Shown: positions 10,650 to 20,389, counted from the stretch's first letter. The stretch is DNA of 64,000 bases from Emiliania huxleyi CCMP1516 (GCF_000372725.1 NW_005201123.1:236291-300290); one strand, 5' to 3'. Notes: a model not told the origin generated them from the letters alone. Numbers and translations: made by a program.

Positions 10650-11345
10650 TTGACAGTCAGTCAGCAGCAGACTTTGACGATTGGTGGCCTCGCGCCCTCA
10701 GTCGCCCTCCTCTACTGACGGCCCTGCCCCAGCCCAGATGCCTCATCCAGGGTGGTGCAACCACTCGCGCAGGGAGAGAGAGACAGTCGGCGATCTGCGC
10801 CGCGCAGATGAGCTCCGCCTCGTCTGCGTCGAGGACGTCCACCGCAGGGCTATCATAGCGCCATATGACGCACTGCCTGTTGTTCATTACTTCGCAGGTG
10901 CCAACGTCGAGGACAATCTCACTGGTGGCGGCTGCACTCCCGGCCGGCGGTAGGAGAGATGAAGGCTAATGTACTTGGCAGTGTACGGGGCCTACCGGCG
11001 TGAACAGTGCCCCGGGACGAAAGAGGAGGCGACATCTCTCTCGTCCACGAGCGCCTCGATGTGCGCATCGACGGTGTAACCAGCTTTGAGAGACGGGAAT
11101 GAACGGCGGTAAGTCGCTGACAGGTGCGCCTTCGTTCCTACCACCACTCCCACCAGTGGAGCAGCTCGTTCGAGCTGTTGAGTGTTGTTGTACTCTGCTG
11201 TGGCGCCAGCTCGGTGTACAATACGGACGAAGACGGCCACAGCAACGGTGTAACCAGCGCGAGCATACAGGCAGCGCGAACCGCTGTGCTCGGCGCGCCG
11301 GCCGCCGAAATCCTCGCTCGAGTTCTTTGGCATAGGGGAACCCCA
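10650..11345 (-). CDS. Unknown gene or gene fragment, two exons
   Basis: A minus-strand frame at about 11340-10998 is protein-like (YTVAVAVFVRIVHRAG, then GYTVDAHIEALVDERDVASS). It can be joined in phase, through a GTAGGC donor near 10998 and an AG acceptor near 10929, to a second block that reads REIVLDVGTCEVMNN, CVIWRYDSPAVDVLDADEAE and LICAAQIADC. No family is recognised. A copia gag fragment abuts its upstream side, so it may be the remains of a gene broken by retroelement insertion. Confidence 0.35.
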
Positions 11346-11485
11346 AACCCTAAATTTTCTTCGCCTGCGGCAGGCCATCACTTTGATTCGCTGCTTTCGT
11401 ATTAAATAGCTCTTTCGCACGCCTTTATCAGCAGGTCCGGGGTGAGGGCCGGCCTTCATATCTGCTGTATTTTGATAACTGCGCC

Positions 11486-11986
11486 TGGCGTACTCTGCTC
11501 CGCCACCTGAGCCAGTTGCCGGCCCGGTGGACAGCTCGAGGGGTAGTGCGGTGACGGACTCGACCATCACGCCCATGTTCGAGGGCTCGTCCACGGCGTC
11601 GGCCACAGGCGTGCCGATCGAGGCAGGCGAGCCCATGTAGACCGGGATGAGGCACGCGAGCAGGACGAGTAGGATGGAAGCGCCGATGTACGGGCGAGGC
11701 AGCGCGGTGACGGACGAGGTGAACTTGACCCACAGCCCGCCGCGCGCCCGTGCCTCCGCCGCATTGCGCGCCGCCGTCTTGGCCTTGAGGATGGCGGGCG
11801 TGTCGGTGGGGTTGGAGTCGGGGAAGGTGTCCTCGACCTGGTCGGTGCCGACGCCAGCGACAAAGCCGCCGACGATGCCGTCCGGGTCGAACGTGCGGGT
11901 GACAGAGTCGGCCAGCGCCGCCCGCACCTCCTCGTGGTCGGCCGCGGTGGAGTCCGACTTCTTGGCGAAGGGGTCGTGCGGAAGGG
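11486..11986 (-). mobile_element. Copia internal fragment (gag region)
   Basis: About 500 bp nearly identical to 16226-16724 of the complete copia element. It includes the predicted membrane segment and the stretch encoding DSTATDHEEVRAALADSVTR, here with a few substitutions and a 3-base insertion. It has no complete ORF and abuts an LTR fragment. Confidence 0.9.
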
Positions 11987-12064
11987 TGTGAAGGTCTTCA
12001 GTGACCACTCACAAGCTGTTCCAAGGCCCGACAGAAATGTACTGTCAAAACTTTGTTCAAACAA
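11987..12064 (-). mobile_element. Truncated copia LTR, 78 bp
   Basis: Repeats the outer 78 bases of the copia LTR (TGTGAAGGTCTTCAGTGACC to TTGTTCAAACAA) directly before the complete LTR that starts at 12065. It is continuous with the gag fragment at 11486-11986, a join the intact element does not have. Confidence 0.92.
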
Positions 12065-12349
12065 TGTGAAGGTCTTCAGTGACCACTCACAAGCTGTTCC
12101 AAGGCCCGACAGAAATGTACTGTCAAAACTTTGTTCAAACAAAAGTCCTGGCCCGCGGCCCCCACACCCACAATGACTATCAATCCAGGCTGCGGGTGAA
12201 GGGCAAAACCGCGCCGCTGCAGAACGGTTTTTGCAAAACCGCGCCGCAGCGGTACGAAACTGCGCAGATGCAGTCCAGGGGTGGTAAGGACACTATGTGT
12301 GTGTGTGTGGCCGTAGACTAGACGGCTGCGCGGTCGTCGGTCTTCAACA
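12065..12349 (-). repeat. Copia 3' LTR
   Basis: 285 bp, matching 17869-18153 with one difference. In element orientation this is the 3' LTR. It contains a (GT)n stretch near 12297-12309. Confidence 0.95.
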
Positions 12350-12350
12350 G

Positions 12351-12362
12351 CCCCCCATCCTC
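12351..12362 (-). promoter_or_regulatory. Copia polypurine tract
   Basis: On the minus strand GAGGATGGGGGG lies one base before the 3' LTR, the expected place and composition for the plus-strand primer. Confidence 0.6.
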
Positions 12363-12560
12363 GCATCGGGTAGCGAGGCTGAGGATCTGAAGAAGCTAGA
12401 CGACTCCTACATCTCCTACTATCGCGCGCACAATTGCGCAGCCTCCTCAAGGGTGGAGGACAAACATACAAGTGACTCGGGGAGCTCCAGGAGCGCCCAT
12501 ACTGCCGGTTGTCGACTACATTTGATGAAGGGGAAGTCGGCGTTTCCCCTCTGTGCCGTC

Positions 12561-15500
12561 CTAGGCGGTGTCGTTCATGATCTCCTTGCGGAACGACTCG
12601 AACTCCTTGCGCGGGAGCGGCTTGGTGAAGAAGTCGGCGAAGTTCTTGAGGCTCTCGACGTACTCGACCTTGACCTCCCCGGACTCGACGAGCTCGCGAA
12701 TCTTGAGCTCCTTGCGCAGGATGTGCTTCGTCTTGTCGTGCATGACCGGGTCCTCGGCGACGCGCAGCGCGGCCGTGTTGTCGATCTTGATGACGGTCGG
12801 GCCCTTGGGCTTGTAGCCGAGCGACGCGAGGAGCGAGCGCAGGTGGACCGCCTCGCAAGCCGCCAGCGTGCCGGCAGAGATCTCGGCCTCGAATGTCGAG
12901 AGGGAGATGTGACCCTGCTTCTTGGAGAAGTACGAGATGATCGCGGTGCCGATCTTGAAGGCGCAGCCGGAGGTGCTCTGGCGGGTGCACCAGTTCGCGT
13001 CGGAGCAGCCGAAGAGCTTGGGGTCGGCAACGCGCTCGTAGTGGAGGCCGAGGTCCTGCGTGCCGATGAGGTAGATGAGGCAGCGCTCGGCGGCGGCCTC
13101 GATGTTCGCGTCGGGCCAAGCCATGCAGCGCGCCAGCTGCGAGACGGTGTACTGGATGTCGGGGCGCGCGTTGGTGGCGAACATGAGGCTGCCGATGAGG
13201 CACTGGCAGCGCTGGAGGAGCTGCGGGTCGGGCGCGGTCTTCTTCTCGGCTGCGCTGATGACGATGGACGGGAGGTCCTTGTCCGCGGGCACCTTGTAGC
13301 CCGCGTGCGTGACGCCTGAGGGGAAGAAGCGCGCGCGCAGCATGTCGATGTACTTGCTGGCAGACAGCTTGAAACCGGTCTGCGTCTTGGTGATGGTGAG
13401 CCCGAGGAACTCGTGCACCTTTCCCTCGTGGACCTTGAGCGGCTTGCCGACGTGCTTGTTGAAGTGCTCGATGTACTCGTGCGCGAGCGCTTTGCCAGCG
13501 GTGGTCCCGGAGTGGAAGATGCCGAAGTCGTCCACGTAGATGACGACGATGAGTTTCGTGCTGTTGCGGGTGAGGATGAAGCAGCTCGGGTCCGCCTCGG
13601 ACTGAACGAGCCCAGGAAACGCCTTGTTGATGGACTTGACGTGGTTCCACCAAGCGTTACCTGCGGATGGTGCGCCGTAGAGGTTGCCGACCTCGCACAC
13701 CATGTCCTTCTCCTCGCCGGTGATGGGGTCGATGTAGCAGTACTCGGGCTTGCCCTTGAGCCCCTTCGGCATCTCGCAGTACCAGGTCTCGCCCTCCCCG
13801 CGCTCCGCCCAGGTGTACGCCATGGGCTGGTCGCACGTGATGAGTTCCATGTCCTCCTGCGCGGCCACGTTGAGCACGGTGCGGGTCGTGCCGTAGCGGA
13901 CGACGCTCGCGAAGGTCTTGGTGAAGTCGACGCCGGGCCGCATCAGGTTGCCCATGACACAGCCGCGCCACTTGCACCGGCCGTCGGACTTCCGGGAGGC
14001 GATCTCCTTCAGCGGGAGGACGCGCACCTTGGCGGGGCGGCGCATGGGCTTGAGCGTGCCGTTCTGGATGAGGCCGAGGAACTCGGTGTCATACGCCTTG
14101 TACCACGCGTCGCGCAGCTTGGGGTCGCGGATGTTGGCGATGTCCTTGTAGTGCTTGGGCACGATGTTGTCCGGCATGGGCATGATCTGGCCGTCCACGC
14201 TCGACATGTACGCGACGCACTGGTCCGTGGTGTTGCGGTAGACCGACGACGATGGGGATGCGGCCGCCGCAGCCGCCCAGATGCCGAAGGGCGTGGCATT
14301 GGCGGCGAGGCGGGCGTTGAGCATGTTGTTGTACTCGCCCGTCGAGACGCCGCCGCGGCTGCGAGTGGTGCGCGGCGCAGGCGCACCCGCTGCGGGCGGG
14401 TTGACGTTGCCGTCGTTGGCCGGGTCTGGCATGATCACCACCTCCTCGTCAAGGGTCAGCCCCCCGGCGTGGTTGTCGGTGGTGGGGAGGAAGACGGAGT
14501 CGCCGCGGGTCACGTTGTTGTCGAGCGTAGCCTTGTCCGACTCGTCGGGCGTCTCGTCCGCGGTCACAGGCTCCGGCCACGCGCCCTCGATGTCCGTCGG
14601 GGTGAGGTCGGAGGTAGGAGCACGGTACTCGATGCCGTTCCAGAGCTCGTTGACGCAGAATGTCGCCTGCGTGGTGGTGCCGATGTGCCCCTTGCGCGGA
14701 CCCTCGGTGATGACGTACTTCCAGCCGGGCGAAGTGCGCGAGATGCCGAGGAAGGCCGCCATCTCGCCCGTGGGTGAGACACCGTTCGCCACAAGGTGGG
14801 AGGGCGACTTGACGATCATCTTGCACGCCCACGGGTAGAACATGTTCATCTTGGGGCGCTGCCCGGTCTTGAGCTCGTACGCTGACTTGCCGGTGTCGCG
14901 CACGGCGAAGGTGGCGTTGGCGATGGTGGCCGCGTACACCCAGGCGTAGCCCCAGTACTGGTAGAGCTGGGCGGCGCCATGCCCCCCTGCGCGTGCCATC
15001 ATCTCCCGCACGATCCTGCCGCAGGTAGCGTTCGCACGCTCGCACGCCCCATTCTGCCACGGCTCGTAGGGGCAGCTGTTGCGGAGGGTGATGCCGTACT
15101 TGAGGCAGAGCTCGCGCACGGCGCTGGAGTTGAGGACGACCTCGTTGTCGCAGAACGCAACTCCTCCGCGGAACGTGTGGCCGTCCTTTCCCTCGTTCTC
15201 GGCGAAGTACTTGCGCAGGTAGGCAGGCGTCTGGCCCTTGGTCTGCAGGATGTACGGCGTGATGGTGCTGGTGTGCTCGTCGACGACCATGAGTGCGTAG
15301 CAGTGCCCATCGACGCCTACCACACCCTTGGGCGACCAGAGGTCGTAGTGCGACGAGCCCCCGAAGCGAGTGGCCAGTGGCCGGCCGGTGCTGCGCCGCG
15401 CGTGGTACTTGGCGTTCGCCTGCAGCGCGGCGTCGTCGAGGCCCTCGTTGCGGTCCATCTTGGAGAGGTCTGGCACGCCGTCCGCGATCTTGCTGAGGTC

Positions 15501-17825
15501 CTTTAGCGCGTCGCCGGAGATGCACAGGGCGTGCCGCCAGAAGGTGCCATCCGTCGGGCGCCGCCCCGGCTTGCCGCGCACGATGGCCTTGGCGGCGTTG
15601 GCGCCGACGGATGCGCCGAGCGGCATCAGGTGGATGTTGAAGTCCTCCCCGAAGTAGATGGTCTGCCCGGAGGGGTAGTTGAGGCGTGGTGGGCAGAGGT
15701 CGAAGCGGACCACGATGTTCTGCGCCTTGCACTCCTTGACGCTGACGAGAGGCATGGCGAGTCCGGGCGCGTACAGCGCGTTCACCCACTCGGTGTTCAC
15801 AACCTTGGTGTCCTGCGGCTTGGTAGGGTCAGCCAGCGCGAAGGCGTACGCGGTGCCGACGCCCTTCGCCTTGAGGTAGTCGTTGTTTGCGCAGCGGATG
15901 TAGATGGGCTTCTCGGGCTCGCGCCACCCGCGAGGGAAGTAGTCGGGCGTCGGGAACATGTTCATGCCCGCCTTGGAGTCGACGCCAGCGGCATACGATC
16001 CCGGCATGTTCACACCGGCGGTCGTGTCGTACGCGTCGACGACCTTGACATGCCCGACAAGCGCGTGTGCCTGCATCGCGTCCATGCGCGCCACGTACAT
16101 GGCGAGCATGATGCACGTGTACGAGAGGACGAGCGGGACCGTCTTGGGCACGTCGATGTTATTCACCGCGCGGAACATGTCGCCCGCGACCTTGCGGTAG
16201 ATCGGCTGGAGCGGGTCCTCCTCGATGGCGTACTCTGCTCCGCCACCTGAGCCAGTCGCCGGCCCGGTGGACAGCTCGAGGGGTAGTGCGGTGACGGACT
16301 CGACCATCACGCCCATGTTCGAGGGCTCGTCCACGGCGTCGGCCACAGGCGTGCCGATCGAGGCAGGCGAGCCCATGTAGACCGGGATGAGGCACGCGAG
16401 CAGGACGAGTAGGATGGAAGCGCCGATGTACGGGCGAGGCAGCGCGGTGACGAACGAGGTGAACTTGACCCACAGCCCGCCGCGCGCCCGTGCCTCCGCC
16501 GCATTGCGCGCCGCCGTCTTGGCCTTGAGGATGGCGAGCGTGTCGGTGGGGTTGGAGTCGGGGAAGGTGTCCTCGACCTGGTCGGTGCCGACGCCAGCGA
16601 CAAAGCCGCCGACGATGCCGTCCGGGTCGAACGTGCGGGTGACAGAGTCGGCCAGCGCCGCCCGCACCTCCTCGTGGTCGGTCGCGGTGGAGTCCGACTT
16701 CTTGAAGGGGTCGTGCGGGAGGGTGCGGCCGGGGGACTTGGCGCACACCTTCTTGTACGAGGACTGGGCCATGCGCACCTTCGCCTCGTGGTCGATGCGG
16801 TCGGGGAGTTCCTCGAGCACCTTGGCGACAGGGACCCCCTTGCAGATGAGGTCGCCGATGCACTTGCCACCGTGCAACCCATTGCAGTGGGGGCACGGCT
16901 TGCGCCCAGCGGCTGCGCGGCCGCCGCGGTCCCCGCCGCCCTTGTCGGACTTGATCTGCGCCTGGAGAGCGGCGACCTGGGACTCGGCGGCCGCGAGCTT
17001 CTCCTTGAGCACGCCTTGCGAGGCAATCTCCGCCTCGAACGCCGCCTGCGCAGCCGCCTTGGCCTCGTTGGCGCGGTCCGCGTTGTCTTGGTCGAGGATG
17101 CCCTGCATCGCGAGCGTGGACGCCTTGAGGCCGTACGTCTTGCCCGATTGCGCGGCGAGTTGGCGCTGCATGCCGATCTGCACGCGCATGTTTGCGCCGA
17201 GCGTGGCCCCCTTGGCGGCGATCGCGTCGAGGATGTATTCCTCGATCACCTCGTCGGGGAGGTGCCACTGGGAGCCCTTGAGGAACTTGTTCGCCTGCTC
17301 GATGCCCGTCTTGAACTTGGCGAGGCTCGCGGACGTGAGGTCCTTGAGAGCGTCGGGGGAGTACGCCTTCTCGAGATCCGCGCGCAGCGCCTTCGTGCGC
17401 ACGTTCTTGGAGTTCGTGTCCTCCGACTCGATGAGCGACTTGATCGCCGCGATGCCCTTCTTGATGTCGTCGTAGTGGTCGGCGTCCTCGTCCGCCAACA
17501 TCTCGGCGAGCGTGTCGTCGTCCTTGACGGCGTTCTGCAGCGCACCGTAGAGTTGGCGCGACAGAGTCACCGCCAGGTCCCCGAAGTACTTGTCGATGAT
17601 GGCCGGGATGAGGCCGTCCGCAGTGCCGATGTTCTTGTAGCGCACGTGCAGCGCGACCGCCTCGGCCTCGCGCTCCGCGCCCGGCCGGATGGTGCCCACC
17701 TCGATGATGTCGAGGAGGTACTTGTGTTGCTTCGCCGCGGTCCGCAGGTTGCGGAACCACTCGTTGAACTCCCGCTCGGAGCTCTGTTTGTAGGCCGGAA
17801 TCACCAGCTTGTCCGTCGACGACAT
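12561..17825 (-). CDS. Copia Gag-Pol polyprotein
   Basis: An intact ORF of about 1,754 codons from the ATG at 17825; the frame is open for 14 more codons upstream without an ATG. Approximate order: Gag (1-300); short Cys/His knuckle CPHCNGLHGGKC (about 310), more compact than the usual CCHC spacing; two hydrophobic segments (about 465-485 and 560-575); protease region with DTTAG (about 598) and NALYAPGLAMPLVSVKE; integrase core (about 830-960) with DLWSPKG, FCDNEVV and NGACERAN giving the D, D, E residues; reverse transcriptase (about 1265-1470) with YVDD (about 1430); RNase H (about 1605-1740) with SDANWCTRQSTSG and KIDNTAALRVAEDP, ending TKPLPRKEFESF. It copies and integrates its own element. 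The hydrophobic segments between Gag and protease are unusual for copia. Confidence 0.95.
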   Translation of the reverse strand: MSSTDKLVIPAYKQSSEREFNEWFRNLRTAAKQHKYLLDIIEVGTIRPGAEREAEAVALHVRYKNIGTADGLIPAIIDKYFGDLAVTLSRQLYGALQNAVKDDDTLAEMLADEDADHYDDIKKGIAAIKSLIESEDTNSKNVRTKALRADLEKAYSPDALKDLTSASLAKFKTGIEQANKFLKGSQWHLPDEVIEEYILDAIAAKGATLGANMRVQIGMQRQLAAQSGKTYGLKASTLAMQGILDQDNADRANEAKAAAQAAFEAEIASQGVLKEKLAAAESQVAALQAQIKSDKGGGDRGGRAAAGRKPCPHCNGLHGGKCIGDLICKGVPVAKVLEELPDRIDHEAKVRMAQSSYKKVCAKSPGRTLPHDPFKKSDSTATDHEEVRAALADSVTRTFDPDGIVGGFVAGVGTDQVEDTFPDSNPTDTLAILKAKTAARNAAEARARGGLWVKFTSFVTALPRPYIGASILLVLLACLIPVYMGSPASIGTPVADAVDEPSNMGVMVESVTALPLELSTGPATGSGGGAEYAIEEDPLQPIYRKVAGDMFRAVNNIDVPKTVPLVLSYTCIMLAMYVARMDAMQAHALVGHVKVVDAYDTTAGVNMPGSYAAGVDSKAGMNMFPTPDYFPRGWREPEKPIYIRCANNDYLKAKGVGTAYAFALADPTKPQDTKVVNTEWVNALYAPGLAMPLVSVKECKAQNIVVRFDLCPPRLNYPSGQTIYFGEDFNIHLMPLGASVGANAAKAIVRGKPGRRPTDGTFWRHALCISGDALKDLSKIADGVPDLSKMDRNEGLDDAALQANAKYHARRSTGRPLATRFGGSSHYDLWSPKGVVGVDGHCYALMVVDEHTSTITPYILQTKGQTPAYLRKYFAENEGKDGHTFRGGVAFCDNEVVLNSSAVRELCLKYGITLRNSCPYEPWQNGACERANATCGRIVREMMARAGGHGAAQLYQYWGYAWVYAATIANATFAVRDTGKSAYELKTGQRPKMNMFYPWACKMIVKSPSHLVANGVSPTGEMAAFLGISRTSPGWKYVITEGPRKGHIGTTTQATFCVNELWNGIEYRAPTSDLTPTDIEGAWPEPVTADETPDESDKATLDNNVTRGDSVFLPTTDNHAGGLTLDEEVVIMPDPANDGNVNPPAAGAPAPRTTRSRGGVSTGEYNNMLNARLAANATPFGIWAAAAAASPSSSVYRNTTDQCVAYMSSVDGQIMPMPDNIVPKHYKDIANIRDPKLRDAWYKAYDTEFLGLIQNGTLKPMRRPAKVRVLPLKEIASRKSDGRCKWRGCVMGNLMRPGVDFTKTFASVVRYGTTRTVLNVAAQEDMELITCDQPMAYTWAERGEGETWYCEMPKGLKGKPEYCYIDPITGEEKDMVCEVGNLYGAPSAGNAWWNHVKSINKAFPGLVQSEADPSCFILTRNSTKLIVVIYVDDFGIFHSGTTAGKALAHEYIEHFNKHVGKPLKVHEGKVHEFLGLTITKTQTGFKLSASKYIDMLRARFFPSGVTHAGYKVPADKDLPSIVISAAEKKTAPDPQLLQRCQCLIGSLMFATNARPDIQYTVSQLARCMAWPDANIEAAAERCLIYLIGTQDLGLHYERVADPKLFGCSDANWCTRQSTSGCAFKIGTAIISYFSKKQGHISLSTFEAEISAGTLAACEAVHLRSLLASLGYKPKGPTVIKIDNTAALRVAEDPVMHDKTKHILRKELKIRELVESGEVKVEYVESLKNFADFFTKPLPRKEFESFRKEIMNDTA

Positions 17826-17868
17826 GTTGTCGTAATGTCCCGGGGATCGTTGCCCCGCCGCCACCAAC

Positions 17869-18153
17869 TGTGAAGGTCTTCAGTGACCACTCACAAGCTG
17901 TTCCAAGGCCCGACAGAAATGTACTGTCAAAACTTTGTTCAAACAAAAGTCCTGGCCCGCGGCCCCCACACCCACAATGACTATCAATCCGGGCTGCGGG
18001 TGAAGGGCAAAACCGCGCCGCTGCAGAACGGTTTTTGCAAAACCGCGCCGCAGCGGTACGAAACTGCGCAGATGCAGTCCAGGGGTGGTAAGGACACTAT
18101 GTGTGTGTGTGTGGCCGTAGACTAGACGGCTGCGCGGTCGTCGGTCTTCAACA
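17869..18153 (-). repeat. Copia 5' LTR
   Basis: 285 bp, same ends as the 3' LTR. The sequence just inside it on the minus strand (GTTGGTGGCGGCGGGGCAAC) should hold the primer-binding site, but it does not match the usual initiator-tRNA form TGGTATCAGAGC, so the primer is not identified. Confidence 0.95.
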
Positions 18154-18307
18154 CGTTCACCCACTCGGTGTTCACAACCTTGGTGTCCTGCGGCTTGGTC
18201 GGGTCAGCCAGCGCGAAGGCGTACGCGGTGCCGACGCCCTTCGCCTTGAGGTAGTCGTTGTTTGCGCAGCGGATGTAGATGGGCTTCTCGGGCTCGCGCC
18301 ACCCGTG
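18154..18307 (-). mobile_element. Copia internal fragment (protease region)
   Basis: About 150 bp nearly identical to 15778-15932 of the complete element, directly after the 5' LTR. It was later interrupted or bounded by the TIR element whose target duplication starts at 18315. Confidence 0.9.
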
Positions 18308-18674
18308 AGGCGCTGTGACGGACCTGGGGTGTCGACGGGCCCCTGGGGGCGACGGGGGTGCTCTTGGGGGGGGTCCCCCCACCAATCAAGGGGGTCTGGG
18401 GCGCAGCCCCAGGAGGCCCGCCGCAGGCGCCGATTTTTTGGGGCTTTTTTGACTGATTTTCATGAGGTGTTGCTACTATTTGGGGACCAAGTTGAAGCCT
18501 AAAAATGGCTACAAATACAGCCACAACAGCTGCTAGTCGTGAGCTGCTACTGTGTGGCAGAGCCCAGAGAGGGCTTTCAGGAGCACTATTCAGTATGATC
18601 CAGCTCAACGTTGCGGAGTAGTAACACTGTTCCGTTACCGTGAGCGGCCGGCGGCCGGCGGCGGCCGGTGCGGC

Positions 18675-18832
18675 ACGCGGAGCACTCCGTGAGCGGTGAC
18701 GGGTGCGGACGAGCAAATGAGAGGTTCCTTTCAGTGAGAGATAGGCAGTCCTAGTCTCTAATAACACATCTCCCACAGATAGCGACCTCTCATTCGCTCG
18801 TCCGCGCCCATCACTGCTAGTCGGGGCACTCC
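18675..18832. repeat. Inverted repeat inside the TIR element
   Basis: About 50-bp imperfect arms: GTGCGGACGAGCAAATGAGAG near 18703 pairs with CTCTCATTCGCTCGTCCGC near 18787, and GAGCACTCC near the left end pairs with GGGCACTC near the right. The spacer is about 55 bp. Possibly a smaller foldback insertion or a sub-terminal structure. Confidence 0.6.
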
Positions 18833-19072
18833 CGGCGTGCGGCCCGGTCCCGGTCGTCACTCCGGTTGCTCGTGTTCACACCGTCAGAACTCAGCTCCGC
18901 TAAGGATCCAGCGCCTGAGACTTGGGCATCATACACAACTTTTGTAGTAGAGCACAATGGCACCCTTGGATCAAGCCGGGTGCACCCGGACCCACCCGGA
19001 GGGGCCCGGGAAGGGTCTAGCGGCCCTCCAGCGGCCCCCAACGCCCCCCCGCGGCCCTGTTTTGGTAGTGTA

Positions 19073-20176
19073 TCACACATATGTTGTGTCACTATCATAC
19101 CCACGACCCAGGGTACCCGAGCGCTCCCGAGCAGCTATAAGGTCGAGCCGCTGGAATGCCTCCTCCAGTGGCACCCAGTCGCGCTCGAGGTACGGGAGGA
19201 GCATATCATACAGTTTCACTGCCCGAGCCTGCAGCTTGGCACACTCGTGGCACTTGTCCTCGTGGGCGAGCTGAATCCCGTAAACGTTCCGCATATCATC
19301 GAATTGCGCCTCGTTCAGGCCGGCGTCGATCATCCGACGGGTCACCCGACGTTCGAAGACGCTTTCCCGATCGCTGTCCGAAGACGCGTCGTCGGGACGG
19401 GAGTCGCTGGCCGGCAGGTCCTCGACCGCCGGCTCCTCCTCGACCGCGGGCTCCTCTGGCGTGGGCACGTCCTGCAACGTTTCTGGAACGACAGCGAGAA
19501 GCGCCTCCGCGCCCGCCTGCCGCCGCTTGCACTTGCCCAACTCCTTGTCCACGCCGCTCGCGTGCGTCTCGAGCCGCTTGCCGTACACGACCGCCTGCTC
19601 GAGTCGCGCGCCCGCCAGCTCGCCGCGTAGGTCCCACACAAGGTACGCCAGCGCAGCCTTCTTCAGGTTCTTTATCTGGAGAGCCATCAGCGCGCCGCGC
19701 CGCTGCGACGAAAAGAGCGTGTTTACGGCAGCTTTCGCGGCGATGATGATGCCGTTGGTGACCTCGCCGACGATGCTGACCTCGTTGGAGGGTGCGGGGA
19801 CGGGTTGGTTGCCGAGGAGCATGGTCTCGAGGCGATTTAAGAGCGCGGTGGGCTCCAAGGCGAGCTGCGCCGAACTGGAGCGAGTCGGCCGCGCCCGAAT
19901 TGCTGGCACCGCATCGGCGCCGGTCGAGTCCGACACGACCGCGGTCTTCTCCACCGGCTCGAGGTTCGCCATCCGCGGCGCTGCACCGCGGATTCGAACG
20001 GCTGCTCGCTCCTGCTCGGCGGCTGGCCTGTCAGCACGGCGCTTCGAGAGGGCGGTCGCCGTCGGTGCACGTTGACTATCATGGCGAGCGAGCAGCCCCG
20101 CAGTGAGTGGATGCAGCCCACCGGAGGTACTGTCTGAGGTGGGGCCCGGCGCGTGAGGCTCGTCGGCGTCCGCCAT
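19073..20176 (-). CDS. Unknown protein carried by the TIR element
   Basis: The frame is open from 20275, but the first ATG is at 20176 (MADADEPHAPGP), giving 367 residues. The N-terminal 130 residues are low-complexity and polar. A middle part looks folded (ALLNRLETMLLGNQPVPAPS, then VGEVTNGIIIAAKAAVNTLF, ALQIKNLKKAALAYLVWDLR). An acidic Pro/Glu linker (EEPAVEEEPAVED) precedes a helical C-terminus with a CHECAKL motif and YLERDWVPLEEAF, ending GRGYDSDTTYV. I do not recognise the family. It is the only good ORF between the TIRs, so it is either the mobilising protein or cargo. No catalytic DDE pattern is visible by eye. Confidence 0.6.
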   Translation of the reverse strand: MADADEPHAPGPTSDSTSGGLHPLTAGLLARHDSQRAPTATALSKRRADRPAAEQERAAVRIRGAAPRMANLEPVEKTAVVSDSTGADAVPAIRARPTRSSSAQLALEPTALLNRLETMLLGNQPVPAPSNEVSIVGEVTNGIIIAAKAAVNTLFSSQRRGALMALQIKNLKKAALAYLVWDLRGELAGARLEQAVVYGKRLETHASGVDKELGKCKRRQAGAEALLAVVPETLQDVPTPEEPAVEEEPAVEDLPASDSRPDDASSDSDRESVFERRVTRRMIDAGLNEAQFDDMRNVYGIQLAHEDKCHECAKLQARAVKLYDMLLPYLERDWVPLEEAFQRLDLIAARERSGTLGRGYDSDTTYV

Positions 20177-20389
20177 CACCGCCTGCGGCCACTGCAGAGT
20201 CGGCCAAACCAGGCTTGATTTTGGCCATTTTGGCACGGACCCTTGCGGACTCTTCACAGCTGGGTCCCGGTGCACCCGGAGTGGATCACTTCATTACTGG
20301 ACCGTACTGGAGGTCCCCGTTTTCGGCCGCCGCGGCCGGAGAGCACCCCCGTCGCCCCCGGGGGCCCGTCGACACCCCAGGGTGACGGA

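Larger units (their letters stand above)
12065..18153 (-). mobile_element. Ty1/copia LTR retrotransposon, complete
   Basis: A 6,089-bp element in minus orientation with LTRs at 12065-12349 and 17869-18153. Both LTRs are 285 bp, begin TG and end CA, and differ at one position that I can find (CAATCCAGGC versus CAATCCGGGC). The single internal ORF is uninterrupted. The near-identical LTRs indicate a recent insertion. No simple 5-bp target duplication is visible because both flanks are copia debris: an LTR fragment on the left and a pol-region fragment on the right. The order protease, integrase, RT, RNase H places it in Pseudoviridae-type Ty1/copia. Confidence 0.97.
18323..20381. mobile_element. 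2.06-kb TIR element with 8-bp TSD and one orphan ORF
   Basis: The termini 18323-18363 and 20341-20381 are inverted repeats of 41 bp (CCTGGGGTGTCGACGGGCCC outermost) with one mismatch. GTGACGGA is directly repeated at 18315-18322 and 20382-20389, an 8-bp target duplication. Such a duplication fits hAT or P-type elements, though 41-bp TIRs are long for hAT. The only substantial ORF is the unknown protein at 19073-20176, which shows no recognisable transposase motif. It is either a non-autonomous element carrying a captured gene or a new transposase type. Another internal feature is a hairpin at 18675-18832. Confidence 0.88.

Noticed and set aside
13413-14777. Long plus-strand frames across the copia element
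   Set aside because: They are antisense shadows of the Gag-Pol frame, which has clear integrase, RT and RNase H motifs on the minus strand.
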